From contig JAAAIG010000350.1 in assembly GCA_015852425.1 (NCBI GenBank), forward strand, positions 1 through 37,117: a stretch of DNA of 37,117 nt, written 5' to 3'. Below are positions 8,948 to 19,532 of this stretch, piece by piece. The notes under the pieces are model-generated. The model was not told the DNA's origin, did not search any database, and saw nothing but the letters and a program-made list of their open reading frames with translations. Within the stretch, counting starts at the first letter, position 1. Each line of letters starts with the position of its first letter. The DNA is from Gryganskiella cystojenkinii. Lineage: Eukaryota; Mortierellomycota; Mortierellomycetes; Mortierellales; Mortierellaceae. Both the position numbers and the translations under genes were made by a program.

Positions 8948-9916
8948 GAGGACGGAAAGCGTCTCCTACCATGACGCCCCTGACCATGACGTCCCTGACC
9001 ATATCCCCTGACTGCCGTACCTGACTCGACCGTCGAGACCTTGTTCGAGTCCGTCTCTCTGAGACCGACCATGCACTCGATCATGTCGTCGGTCTCGGAC
9101 AGGTTGACCGTACTAAAATGCCACACTATCCGACCCCTCTTTTACCGTGATACTTTTATTCTCACTTCTGAGACCTCGAGCCATCATCAACTCGACTATC
9201 AAAACTCTTTCATCTGTGACTCTTTTATTCCTTTTTACAATATAAGCCTAGGGTCCCCTTCCCTAGTTTAGTTCCTCAGTTCCATAGTGCCACTCAAATA
9301 CATCTTTACAAAACCACACTCCTATCCTTGTCCTTGTCCTCGTAATAAAAGAATATTTTTTGTCGCATCCAACGACCCTATGATGCCGCCATTAGGTGCG
9401 CCTTTGTACCAGAGTGGCAACAGGTCAAGCGAAATGATCGAGGCATGTCCCGATTTGGTTGCAACGCCGCATTCCCCCCACGAGCAACCTCGATTGATTG
9501 GCACAGCCCGTCCCCCACATGATAGCATAAATAGAACCTCGACTCCAATCTTATTTAGTTCCTTACCTAGTAATCTTAATTAAATAATATTCTGTAGCCT
9601 CAACCCCTGCCCCCTGTCCTCGTCTTGATTAATACTTCGTCATCACCTTGAACTTCTGTCCTTAGCCCCTGCGTTGAATATATATAGCTTTTACCATCTT
9701 GAACCCTGTTCCCCTCTACACATACATACAGCCTTTGTACCCTCGTCCCTCGACGCAGACTTGGAAAGGTCATCTTGCCTCGCCCTAGTCCTGGTTCACG
9801 ACATCTTTGTGCTGAGTCTGCACAAGTGTCTGATTGACTAATTTGCAAGGTCTGTGAACTTCGCGCTTCTACTCACAACTTTCATTATTGCCCCCTTCCT
9901 TCCGGAACTAAAAACA
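8948..9916. other. Spacer with short direct repeats
   Basis: Copies of CCCTGACCATGACG at 8975-9006 form a short tandem repeat. The rest shows no coding sequence that I can support. Confidence 0.4.
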
Positions 9917-10022
9917 ATATCTCTCTCTCTCTCTTGACCTCTCTCTCTTGACCTCTCTCTCTTGACCTCTCTTGACCTCTCTCTTGACCTCTCTCTTGAC
10001 CCCTCTCTTGACCTCTTTTGGA
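9917..10022. repeat. CTCTCTCTTGAC minisatellite
   Basis: Seven to eight units of CTCTCTCTTGAC and shortened forms (CTCTTGAC) run in tandem. The last unit degrades to CTCTTTTGGACC. Confidence 0.85.
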
Positions 10023-10575
10023 CCAAGATGAGGCCTAGACTTTTAGAACAACAAGCTATTTTAGATCATTACATTAATATGACACGTATTTTAGATCCGG
10101 CTTGACGACAAACCAGTTGGCCCCAGGCGGTCGTCAACGTACCTCTTCGCCTGCAGCAGATAGACTTAAATACCGCGCAGCTTACTTCTAAAAAGAACAG
10201 CTTCTTTCTACCATCAACTGCCTTGTGCTCTTACATCTTTCCTCTCTCCTCCCTCTCTCCTCCCTCTCTGCTCCCTCTCTCTTCTCTCTCCCGACCTGCG
10301 TTGCCGCTTTGTGTGCCATCTCCAAGGTCTGTGAAGTTTGCGCTGTAGTGTGGGGAATAGAGGTGGAAAACAGCTCTCTTGTTTTCTCTCTGTCTCTCCG
10401 ACTTTTTTTTTTCTCGTTGCCTCATGAATCTGTCCCCCTATCAACCGTCTTCACGAAGCCTGTCACTTATGCATGCCATTCCAGCTCGATTTTCTCTTCC
10501 AGGTTCTTGGTCGAGCATTTCGATCGTTTTTCTGAGAGGATGTTGCCGTTGAAATGTGGCTCAGAGCAAACCATA
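10023..10575. other. Pyrimidine-rich spacer
   Basis: A CT-rich run (CCTCCCTCTCT-like units) covers 10240-10292. A 24-base segment at 10321-10344 repeats that at 9845-9868 with three mismatches (core CAAGGTCTGTGAA), so the intervening stretch may have arisen by duplication. A short frame from 10028 (MRPRLLEQQAILDHYI) is cut by TGA after 25 codons. No gene is supported. Confidence 0.4.
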
Positions 10576-10676
10576 CAGTCTAACCTCGATACAATGAATG
10601 GTGTTGCAGTGAATACCCATTAGAGTGAACGTTTGTCCTCGCAAACTGACTAAGTGACCGTATCGAAGTTAGACTG
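10576..10676. mobile_element. 101-bp MITE with 17-bp terminal inverted repeats
   Basis: The left end CAGTCTAACCTCGATAC and the reverse complement of the right end, CAGTCTAACTTCGATAC, match at 16 of 17 positions. The CAGT... start and the preceding TA fit pogo/Tigger-type Tc1/mariner elements, which duplicate TA. The base pair after the right end is TT, a possible mutated copy. The element carries no gene and would depend on a transposase elsewhere. Confidence 0.72.
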
Positions 10677-10777
10677 TTCAATTTTTCTGTCGTTGTTTTT
10701 ATTTCAAAATGCTGCGAGTTTGCATTTTGAGGGGGGAGAGAGATGCGCGAAAGGGGTATATCGCTCTACGAGGATGT

Positions 10778-11491
10778 TTAGGCGGCAATGACGACAGCGG
10801 CAACTGCAGCGAGTAGACCCATGGAATTGGAAGACACCAACATGTTGCCAGCACTTTTGCCGTCGCTACTACTACCACCAAACAAGGTACATTCATCTCC
10901 AGTAACAGGGCAAGTCCAACCAGTCATGCAGCATTTACCGTTTGAACATTCAGTAAAACCAATGCCACAGCCACAGTTATTGCCTAAGAGATGCAATGAC
11001 AAAAGAAACAAAATGAGAGAAGGTCTTCAGCCAAAACCGCCATCATGGGGGGCTCTTTTTTGTATCCTCTACACCGAGAACTTGTAGGGGGTAAATAATA
11101 AAATGAAGTCAGAATTTTGATTTTTTACCTGCAAGGTTGCATCCATCCTATTGAAGAACAAAAAGAAAAAGCAAGAACAGATGGTTTTAATTGTCTGGGA
11201 ACAGTAAAACATTTCATATAAACAGCAGCAAGAAGAAACTCTCATGATATCCGAAGATTAATAGGTTACCATAGCCATGCAACAATAGGATCCGCATTGA
11301 TGAGGAAATCCGGGTTCAGTGCAACCGTATTGACGCTTCTCAGTGAGACCACGCGCTTCAATAGAGTCTGGATGAGGGCCAACAGCCAAGGTCTTGAGGG
11401 GTTCCATCTGCTTTTGAACTCTTTGGGCGTCTGTGTTGATGGCAAGAGTGGCCAAGGTTGCGAAGAGAAGAATTGACGAGAAAGAACGCAT
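10778..11491 (-). CDS. GPI-anchored Cys-rich surface protein, three exons
   Basis: Proposed exons are complement 11270-11491, 11129-11147 and 10778-10983, giving 148 residues in continuous frame (222+19+206 nt). Introns are 122 bp (GTAACC...ATAG) and 145 bp (GTAAAA...TTAG). Exon 1 starts MRSFSSILLFATLATLA, a clear signal peptide, and runs to GCTEPGFPHQCGSYCC. The 19-nt exon 2 supplies DGCNLA. Exon 3 continues GNNCGCGIGFTECSNGKCC, then WTCPVTGDEC, and ends with a Ser/Gly spacer and a hydrophobic tail (LLAAVAAVVIAA), which is a GPI-attachment signal. Fourteen or so cysteines in the centre suggest a disulfide-knotted module at the outer plasma membrane or wall. No Pfam family is claimed. Without the microexon, exons 1 and 3 (phase 0 and phase 1) do not join in frame, which supports the model. 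Confidence 0.82.
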
Positions 11492-14335
11492 CGTGTAGGG
11501 AAGTCGACCGGTGGGAGAGTTTCGAGAGATGGAAAGGAAGTGTTGGAGAGAAGAAAGAGGGAGAGAAGAAAGGACCAGTGAGACATTTTAAGTCGGAGTC
11601 CAGTTGGACAATTTATGTCGGAGTTCGAGGCGAGAGAGCCGCGAAAGAGAAGAAAAAAAAAAAAAAATTGTCGGGATTTCAGCTCCGTGAGCCCCAGAGG
11701 TCGAGACACCGAAGTGAAAACACAAGCAATTTCCCCGAGCCATTCCCCATCGGTCGAGAGCGAACACTAAATGATAGCACCACCCCTAGCGCTTTAATAT
11801 TGTTTCTTATTTAGAGCTTTATACCCGGCGAACAGCTGTGGTGCCTTCGGCAGTGTCGTGGTGCAGTTGACTAGTTTACTGTATAGGTATGTATTAATAA
11901 ATAAGAATAAATAAGCTTTCATAAACACGGCGTGCCTGAAACTCAAAATGATTCGTGTTCTGTTTCCCTGCATTACTGTATGTACCACACACGCAGCTCT
12001 CTCACTGCCATTTTGCCTCCATCTCTCATCGCCACCTGTCACGCCGCCCTTTTGCCACTCCTTCCCCCGACCAACATCTCAAATTCTCTCCCCTTTGTCT
12101 TCATCGCTCACCCTTCCCGCACTTAATTTTCTCGAGCCTCATCATCGCGGCCCCTTTAGCGTCACAGTCATGAGCCATTTATCAATCCCATTAAAGTTTT
12201 TTTCCAATTCAAATAGCACTGCCACATTAAACTCTCTTGATCGCTGACTCGATCGTTCTCAATATGGACCTCGCTCAATTCGTTCCCACTTTTCATTGCG
12301 CAGAGCAGAGCGAACTGATCCTTCTCCGTTCCTGTTGCTTCCAATGCCTTCTCCCCGATGAGCCAAGCTGCAGTGGCTGTAGTTGCTTGCTGCGTAGACT
12401 TTGCAAACGTGCAGTAGGTCATGAGGGCGGTTGCGGTGCGTTGCTAAGAATCATGCGGACGAGAATACCCATCCACCTCGACCGTGTGATCAGGTGGTCA
12501 GCTTTTGAAGGCTTGTCAGCGCAGGAAGTTCAGCGTCAAAGGACAAGTCGGAGGCGGAGTTCTTGACAAAACTCATCGTGTTGTTGAAGAAATTTTCCCT
12601 CTATTGCGTCGTTCACGATTAGAAAAGTGCCTTTTTTGATTGTTCGTTTGTGAGTGTGAATGTAATCACGAACGGACACACAGCTGATGGGAAGTGAGGG
12701 ATGAGCAGTAATACGATATAGCATGCTTCATGATGTTTGTGAGTTGCAGAATGGTTCTATGAAAGCCATGATGGAGGTTTATATAAGAAAGACAAGCGGG
12801 TACAGCACAGGATATTGATAAGAGGAGAGAATTCATGATAACGACTTTGTCGTCGAAAAAAGAACAAAAGAGATCAAGACAGAAGCGACAAGGAACAAGA
12901 CTAAGAAGACCGAATACGCTTATCAAAAGATATGACTCGAAATAATAGATGGTCCTAAGAGAAGAGGACATGACAAGAGGGCTATGACGAAGACTATGGA
13001 CAAGAGATAACGATGGAGCAGATAGAAACGAAACAAAAGAGACAAAAGAGTTACTCGGACAAGACAAGGATGAAAGGGGATCAAGAAGAACAAGGATTGG
13101 CGCGGAGGATAGGCGGAGACGACGATCCAATAATTTCCATTGGTGGAACTCGGAAATCAGAAAAGGAAACCTAGGCGTTGAGTTTATGGATTCTTGACAA
13201 ATGTGTAAGAGAGTTGTCAAGCAGAAAAAACAGACGACGACGAAGCAAATAGTAGACAGCGGACAGAGAAGCAAAAAACAAAAAATAAAAAAAGGTCAAA
13301 AGTGTGGTCCAATCTCAAAAACGGAAAACATCCAAGCCAATTCGACAGCACACCGCACTTTCATTTGTTATATTTCATTTTAGGGGACGAAAAAGATCCC
13401 ACCTTGGACTTTGCTAACACTAAAGCCAAGATGTAAGAGAGTTTGGATGGAGGATCTGAGAGCTGTGGAGGACTTTTTCCTTCAATTTTTTGGAACTAGA
13501 AAAAAAAATCGGTTCGCAATGGAAGCCCTGATACCAGGTAGTAGATAGATAGATTAGATCCTTGGCATCGTATGAAGGTGAAAGCAATTTGGGCCAAACG
13601 CCGAGAGAGAGTCGGGAAGCCAGATGAAGGATGGTTTGCAAACTGCTTGATCAGATGAGCTGAATGGGGTATACCTGCTAATCGACTCACTTGCAGGCGC
13701 AGATGGGAACACGCTCTAAAAGGTTGGGTCGACGAGGAGGCACTTCTCGAGACAAAGGAGCAAGAGCTGAGGCGCCTGTCTAAGAGAAGACCAGTGCTTA
13801 CGTCACTGAACTGATGGTGTTGGTGGGTAACAAGTCTATGGCGGGAGGATTAAAGTTAGAGTCTCTAGGGGCATTGATTTGTTCTGGAGTGCTAGGGAGA
13901 GAGAGTGAGGAGATGTAACGAGGGAACAGCCGAGATGGAGAATCAAAGAGAAGGGACAAAAGACAACAGTAAACACTGACCTCTTTCTGAAAGCCAATGT
14001 CAACAAAAAAAACTACTTTGATCCCCAGCTACCTCGGTTCCAGGATCTTCGTGGCGAAGGAGTTCCTGTGCACCGAAATCCTCAAATTATTCGCCACGCC
14101 TCATCGATCGGCTGTTTGTGCCACCGTTCGATTTCAGGGCTTTTTTTTGCCTCACCAAGAGAACTTTGCCAACTATTCTTTGATTTCGCCTCAGCCTACG
14201 CTGAGTAAAAAATCGATCTCTTTCCCATTTTTGCCTATCTCATTCATCTCAGTTTCCTCGAAATCCGGTCCAACCTCTTCCTCCAGTCCTTACGTACGCA
14301 AACCCGGTCAAACACTCCGCACACAAATTCTCAAG
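11492..14335. other. Long spacer, mostly low complexity
   Basis: Segment 11492-11700 is the purine-rich upstream flank of the GPI-protein gene. Minus-strand frame 12168-12422 (MTYCTFAKSTQQATTATAAW...) has protein-like composition but no recognisable domain and may be a relic. Minus frame 12666-13274 (202 residues) is Ser/Leu/Phe-rich because the plus strand is AGA/ACAAG-rich, so I do not call it. 13700-14335 is the C/T-rich upstream region of the F-box gene. Confidence 0.4.
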
Positions 14336-15097
14336 ATGACAGTCCCGGACCTCCTCGATTCGGAGCAAGACGCCTGGAAGCTGAAGTCGCATATGCAACA
14401 ACAAGGAATATCTCGACAGTCGCCTGATGTCAAGGTACCCCTGGAAGTGTGGGAACAGATCTTCATTTATCTATATCCTTCTCAACTCTCACGGATGTCT
14501 ATGGTCAGCAAGACCCTATCTAGCGTGATCGGTTCCCTTGTACTGTGGTTACATTTGTTCAACATTTCCCATGATGCCCACATTGGTCTACGTCTTCTTA
14601 AGGGAGTCCCTGAATCCAAGAGCTACATGCTTTACATGTGTGCAACTAGCCTCCACCTGTGTGAGCGGTGTTTTCGTCTAGTCCCATTCGAGGTCGAGAA
14701 CAGTGCTGAACTGCCGTTACCAGTCCTAGTCCCTTTGAGATCAAGATCCACGAACGGTGTCAGGTATGTGGGTGAACAGATCAACCTCACCTGGACGGTT
14801 CGATTCTGTCTCGACTGTCGCCGGAGTCACTTTTCAGAATTCGAGGAACGACTGCCCCGAGGACCCAAACCAGATATCTACTATCGGATCAGTACTTCGG
14901 AGCTCAAGAAAAAGCACCCTGCCAAGGGATTTGCGCCTGTGTTGGAGAGTCGAGCGTATTGGACCGAGGCAGAGGTTGCGACGCATATGCGAGAGTATTT
15001 TGGAGGGACGGTCGGGGTCAAAGCCTCGACGGTGCCAGTCCATGAATTTGATGTGAGGACGGACAAGAGGATTGAATGGTATCAACTGCAAGACTGA
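14336..15097 (+). CDS. F-box protein with two CxxC pairs
   Basis: From the ATG at 14336 the frame gives 253 residues. Residues 34-75 (VPLEVWEQIFIYLYPSQLSR...VLWLHLF) form an F-box, which binds Skp1 in SCF ubiquitin ligases. Cys109-x2-Cys112 and Cys158-x2-Cys161 could bind one zinc and form the substrate-recognition part. The C-terminal region (KKHPAKGFAPVLESRAYWTE, then HEFDVRTDKRIEW) is charged and has no known domain. The frame stays open upstream to 13997, but that extension is C/T-rich and Ser/Pro/Phe-rich like fungal 5' leader sequence, so the later ATG directly before MTVPDLLDSEQDAWKLK is preferred. No introns are needed. Nuclear or cytosolic action is inferred from the family. Confidence 0.8.
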   Translation: MTVPDLLDSEQDAWKLKSHMQQQGISRQSPDVKVPLEVWEQIFIYLYPSQLSRMSMVSKTLSSVIGSLVLWLHLFNISHDAHIGLRLLKGVPESKSYMLYMCATSLHLCERCFRLVPFEVENSAELPLPVLVPLRSRSTNGVRYVGEQINLTWTVRFCLDCRRSHFSEFEERLPRGPKPDIYYRISTSELKKKHPAKGFAPVLESRAYWTEAEVATHMREYFGGTVGVKASTVPVHEFDVRTDKRIEWYQLQD

Positions 15098-15839
15098 ATG
15101 CCAGGTAGTGTGATCCTTTACAGAGTATATAGTTACCAAACAACAACACTGAGTTGTGGACTCTGGGACGCCACTTCAGGTCTTGTAAGAATGATCGCCG
15201 GCACGAGAAATTTTAAGGCTCGTTGACTTCGGTTGCACTATTCACTGTTGTTGAGGATGTAGTCGCCTGTGATGTATTGACGAGAGAGGACCTAAGAAGA
15301 ACAAGGGTAATGTGCGGTATTGTTTCTCCATTGTCTTCAACTGCTGTCGACATTGAGGCCACGGATGACATCATACTCTTTTTTTTGATGGACCTTTGAT
15401 TCCTGCATTTCTGGTTTCTCATTACTCTTTTTTTTTTTGAGGAGCGACGATGTTTATGAGTGACGATGTAGGTGGAAAGAAAGATATCGGCGTTGTGAGT
15501 TGACATTGCATCCTTTTCTGTCGAGGTCGATTTGGTTTTGAATTGTAGTAAAGCCCTGAGATGACGAACGAGGGAGAGGATTCTGAGAACGAGTTGATTG
15601 AATGCAAAGATGCAGGATGTAGAAGAGGTAAAAAAAAAAGATGGCAATCGAAGGGGACAAAGCGCACGGTCAAAGCGGCCGTGTCCATTTTTTCTTTTTT
15701 TTTCTGATGGAAAGCCCAGTGTGGGCTGAGCACCAGCAACAGCAGTGCTCCTACGCATCTCGGTGACCAATATCCTCGTTTCTTTTTTTCGTCGTTCACT
15801 TTCTTCAAAGGATCGACATTCGCGGCACCACTACTCATC
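15098..15839. other. Spacer between F-box genes
   Basis: Minus-strand frames here (15213-15770 and 15422-15880) run through several A/T homopolymers and have no domain. A short minus-strand frame near 15350-15420 (VHQKKEYDVIRGLNV) looks coding-like, but no start or consistent splice model was found. Confidence 0.35.
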
Positions 15840-16827
15840 ATGTCATCGGATGAGAGCAATGTCTTTAAGTTCTTTGCCATTCCGGAGCTAATCGAGCTCC
15901 TGGCTCAATTCATGGACGGTTTTTCCATCGCCCACCTCTTGACCATCAACAAATGCATGCATCAAACTATGAGACCGTCTCTTTGGAAACACGTCTCCTC
16001 TAAGGACGCTTCAGTCATGATCGCCTCACCGGCAACTGCATTTCAACGGAACGTCCACTTTATCCAGTCGGTCGATCTTGCATTTGCCAACGCGGGGATT
16101 GTGCGGTTATTCCTCAACGGCTGGAGACCTCACCGAAATTACGGCATCGACGAGTCGCGCGTTGGTCGACAGGCTCGATGCTATCTGCAGTGCCATCGAC
16201 ATCGTTCGACGATACTGTCTCCCCGGTGACCGGTCTCCGACGATTAACCGACATGGTCAATGACAGGTACACGATCACAACTGCTAAGGATGGTGCTAGT
16301 AATGGGCATGGCCCGTGGGATATCGACGGCTACTTTACACTACTATTGTCGAGTACTGGAGAAGCAGAGACACGATCCAGCTGACCTGACTGCTAAATCC
16401 TGACCCTAGTCCTGAAGAACTCAATTTGAACTTCATCAGGAACGGTTTCCGAGCCATTATGACCAACAAGAAGGGGATATAAAGGCGTCCAGGAGGCGAC
16501 TGTATCAAGCATGTCTGATGTCTGGAAGAACGGCTGAGCCGCCGTCGTCGTCATTCTCCGGATTTAATGACGTTTTCGTCGCCTTCCTCTCTCTCTACCT
16601 CCTATTCATCACAGCTCCGAGATCTTCGACTCTTCACCGCTGCCTGGCCCTCAATTTGTTGTAGATCTCGTTTATCAAGACCTGCATCGGGAATAATGAC
16701 GAGATCGCCACCTTTTCTGTTCCCTGTATCGACAAAAAACCTTGGCCCTTGGACCATGGACGAGTACTATTCGGCTTTGAAGCAGGCATGTCCGAGCATG
16801 CAGCACCTGGTTGTCTCAGCCCTGTAA
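15840..16827 (+). pseudogene. F-box/LRR pseudogene
   Basis: The ATG at 15840 opens MSSDESNVFKFFAIPELIEL followed by LLTINKCMHQTMRPSLWKHV. This is the F-box start seen in Mortierella-type F-box/LRR proteins (compare IPELAGMIAKYL in the intact gene at 32307). After about 95 codons the frame leaves the protein-like pattern. Adjacent frames carry the continuation (ALVDRLDAICSAIDIVRRYC at 16155-16220) and the end of the relic reads EYYSALKQACPSMQHLVVSAL with a stop at 16825-16827. Full family members are 500-600 residues. Multiple frameshifts and missing repeats make this non-functional. Confidence 0.72.
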
Positions 16828-17885
16828 CAAAATATCACTATAACATGGACCTCTCAATCGATTTAGCACTCCAAGTATGCAAGGACGGTCCCGGATGACT
16901 AGCAAATGGCTATATTTTCTTCCAGCCCCTCTGCAAGTATGGTACCGGAGAGAGGGCTGGGTCGAGCCTACAGTACACTGAACAAAGCATCGGCAACGCG
17001 CTTTCGAATTCGATGCAGGGAGGAGAGAAAGAGTCGACACAGGAGGATCAAAAGGCAACTTCTCCATGAACGTGTCAGAACGCTTGGCTGCCACGATCCA
17101 GTTATCCCTGAAAGACCGAGAGGGGCAGGGTTCATTTTGATTTTGAGGAAGAAGGAAGACTCATTTTGTCCTACCATATCCTCGAATTGTCTAGAATCCT
17201 TTTGAACTTTTCTTCGTGCAACCATGACTGACTTGCTGGTTACAGCAAAGGAACCTTTTAAGTTGTTCCAGGCAGCAAAGGCAAAGCAAAAGGCAAAGCA
17301 CAGGCGAAGCAAAAGGCAAAGCAAAAGATATGGTCGGTGCAGTCTCTATCCCGAAGATGAAAGGAAATTTTCTTTGCCCAACCATGATCGATGTAACAGA
17401 CCAAATCCAAATTCTTCTAGAGGGATCACAGCACTTCGATATGACTATGTCTCAACACAATCTGACAAGAGGTTTGAAAACAATTCCTTTAGAATCTTGA
17501 CATTAGAGGGTTTGAACGGAGACTGATTTTTTTTCCCCAGGCATTGGACACCAACATATTTGAGACTGACCTACAAACATGGAGCGAGGGCTGTGTGCAC
17601 GAACAACAAACATGTAGACGACAAAAAAAAATAGAGGAACCACATAGACACAGAAACGTGTAATAGTTGAACACAAAAGTGACAAAACAAAAGGCGAAGT
17701 TGAACGCAAAAACCACCTCACATTGGTCTGGGATCTGAGCGGAAAATATCCTCTGTCCATGCTTTTTTTTTTTTTTTTTGGCTTCGTTAGCCTTTTGAAT
17801 TTATATCTTAGTTCTTCTCTCTTCAATTACTTCCCTACCTACTCAAACCTTCAACCTATCTTCCTCCATCTCCGTTTTTTCAAGG
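16828..17885. other. Spacer with repeats
   Basis: No gene is supported. It includes the 17-base GAACGCTTGGCTGCCAC motif at 17078-17094 and a GGCAAAGCAAAA tandem repeat. From about 17760 an 18-20 base T-run and C/T-rich sequence form the upstream region of the next gene. Confidence 0.4.
17271..17328. repeat. GGCAAAGCAAAA tandem repeat
   Basis: Four to five copies of a 12-base unit (GGCAAAGCAAAA, with variants GGCAAAGCACA and GGCGAAGCAAAA). Confidence 0.85.
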
Positions 17886-19532
17886 ATGACTAGGGAAGAG
17901 CAGAACGAAGAATCCATCAGGAGCGAACCCAACGCGGCCTCAAATACAATCAGCGAGTCCGATGACGACAAGATAGAGGAGATTTCAAAGAAGGCCGCCG
18001 AGAAAGCACTAGGTACGTAGATTAATATTTGATGCTCGACACTATACTTCAGGTCCTAAGAAAAAAAGTAGGAAACTTATTTGCAACACTGAAAATAGAT
18101 GTTATTACAGCTGACAATGAAACCAATAGCGCCGACGTTAACTCCCGAAAGGCGACGAACAAATCTTGCAAGACCGTTCACGAACAGCCTCAAGATGGTG
18201 AGACCAGCTCCATGTTGTGTCGTGCCACCGTCAGTGACTCTCAAGTTGATGATCTAGGCGTGAAGATTGGCAGTATTGACCTTAGCCAGAACGAAAACCC
18301 TACGGGCAAAAAAGTGCGTGATGAACCCAAGGCGCCAAGAGGAAAGAGCACTCTCGGAGGCAAACTATGTCACCACATGTATCTTAATGACATCCGTTGC
18401 ACCGAAATCCCTGAGGACGGTAATGTCTGTGATTTGCATCGAAAAGGCGAACCCCGGAAAGTGTATTGTACTTCGTTCACAAAATCTGGCGAAGTTTGCC
18501 GGAATGAAAGCAAGACAGAGAAGTACTCAAAGCAAGAAGAATGGTCCTACGTTTGTCCAAGACACACCAAGGCGCTTTTACAACGTGGACATCGCTATCG
18601 TTCAGGCATGCCCGACTCGTTACTTGCTGGCGTTAATGTTAGCCCAACCATTTTTTTGGAAGAGGACCTTTGCTTCGTAATCTCCGAACGTGATGAGGTC
18701 ATCATCACTGCCGCCAAATTCAATGGTAATTTTTCATTTGCGTACTTACAATACAGAGTAGCATGTATTTTTCAAGCAACTACCTAACTTTCAAATAGCC
18801 TTGACGAGGTACTTCCATCCCTCAATTAAGAAAAACCTTAGAGAAATCATTTATTCTTATTTTGAATCCCTCGCCTCTAAAGAAGTTCAAAAAGCTCTCG
18901 AATCCCTATTTAAAGACAAGCAAGGTGAAGATCGTCTAAAGGAATTCCTCAAAAAAGGATGTGTTTACCTTGTCGAGTGCAATGAACGTCATAAGGAGCA
19001 TGTGCGTTCGATACAAGGTAGTTCATCAACAATCAAGTGAAATCACGATACATATACTGCTTTTACTCATGTATTCTAATGCAGTTCTATTTATTTTAAA
19101 GACTTTGATTCAAGCGTTGCGTTCAAAGTTGGCTATGCATCGAATCTCGTAGAAAGTATCCACTATTTTGAGACGTACAGGTGCAAGGTCGATGTCAAAA
19201 GAATTAGGACCTTCCCACACACTCTTGCAACTGCTGAGCAATGTGACAACCCGCTTGGATTTGTTTATTTACTGAAGATGATCATGCATGTGATTCTTTC
19301 GGCCCATCAGTTTGACATCTCGTGCGAACATCGGGGTAATCGGACAACCCACACAGAATTTTTCTGGTTCAAGGCAATCCAGGGGGATACTTATCCTTTC
19401 GAAAGAACAAAGAAGGAGATCTGCGAGTTGTTTGATTTGACAATCTCACCTTGGATGAACGTGGTCAAGGATTGGGAGAACCGGTTCTACGATGATCTGA
19501 AAAGGATTAACGACCATGGTTCAGTGAACTAG
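17886..19532 (+). CDS. T5orf172/MUG113-like GIY-YIG-fold protein
   Basis: Proposed exons are 17886-18012, 18111-18725, 18799-19017 and 19102-19532, giving 463 residues with phase kept at each junction. Introns are 98, 73 and 84 bp, all GT-AG (GTACGT, GTAATT, GTAGTT). Residues 1-125 are acidic and disordered. Residues about 129-193 hold regularly spaced Cys/His (LCHHMYLNDIRC, VCDLH, VYCTSF, VCRNE, VCPRH), a likely zinc-binding segment. The C-terminal 160 residues resemble T5orf172/Bro-N-associated GIY-YIG-like domains: CVYLV near 301, FKVGYASN at 328-335, RTFPH near 357, and HTEFFWF at 404-410 in place of the family's H.EWF. The domain is known from phages, large DNA viruses and fungi. Nuclease activity is not assured, since the GIY motif is reduced to VYL. 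An alternative 15-nt exon at 18053-18067 also keeps frame but is less economical. Confidence 0.82.

Noticed and set aside
8436..9011. 191-residue Pro/Ala-rich frame
   Set aside because: It overlaps the Cys-rich frame, which has a far more protein-like pattern. The Pro/Ala bias is a shadow of the Cys codons read one base off.
12666..13274. 202-residue minus-strand open frame with hydrophobic stretches
   Set aside because: The plus strand is AGA/ACAAG-rich, which mechanically yields Ser/Leu/Phe/Cys codons on the minus strand. There is no domain and the residue use is unlike the neighbouring genes.
15213..15770. 185-residue minus frame between the F-box loci
   Set aside because: It passes through several A/T homopolymers, is basic and low complexity at its centre, and no consistent splice model gave a recognisable protein.
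18053..18067. A 15-nt microexon in the T5orf172 gene
   Set aside because: It keeps frame and has AG/GT borders, but a single 98-bp intron explains the same region more simply and fits the other intron sizes.
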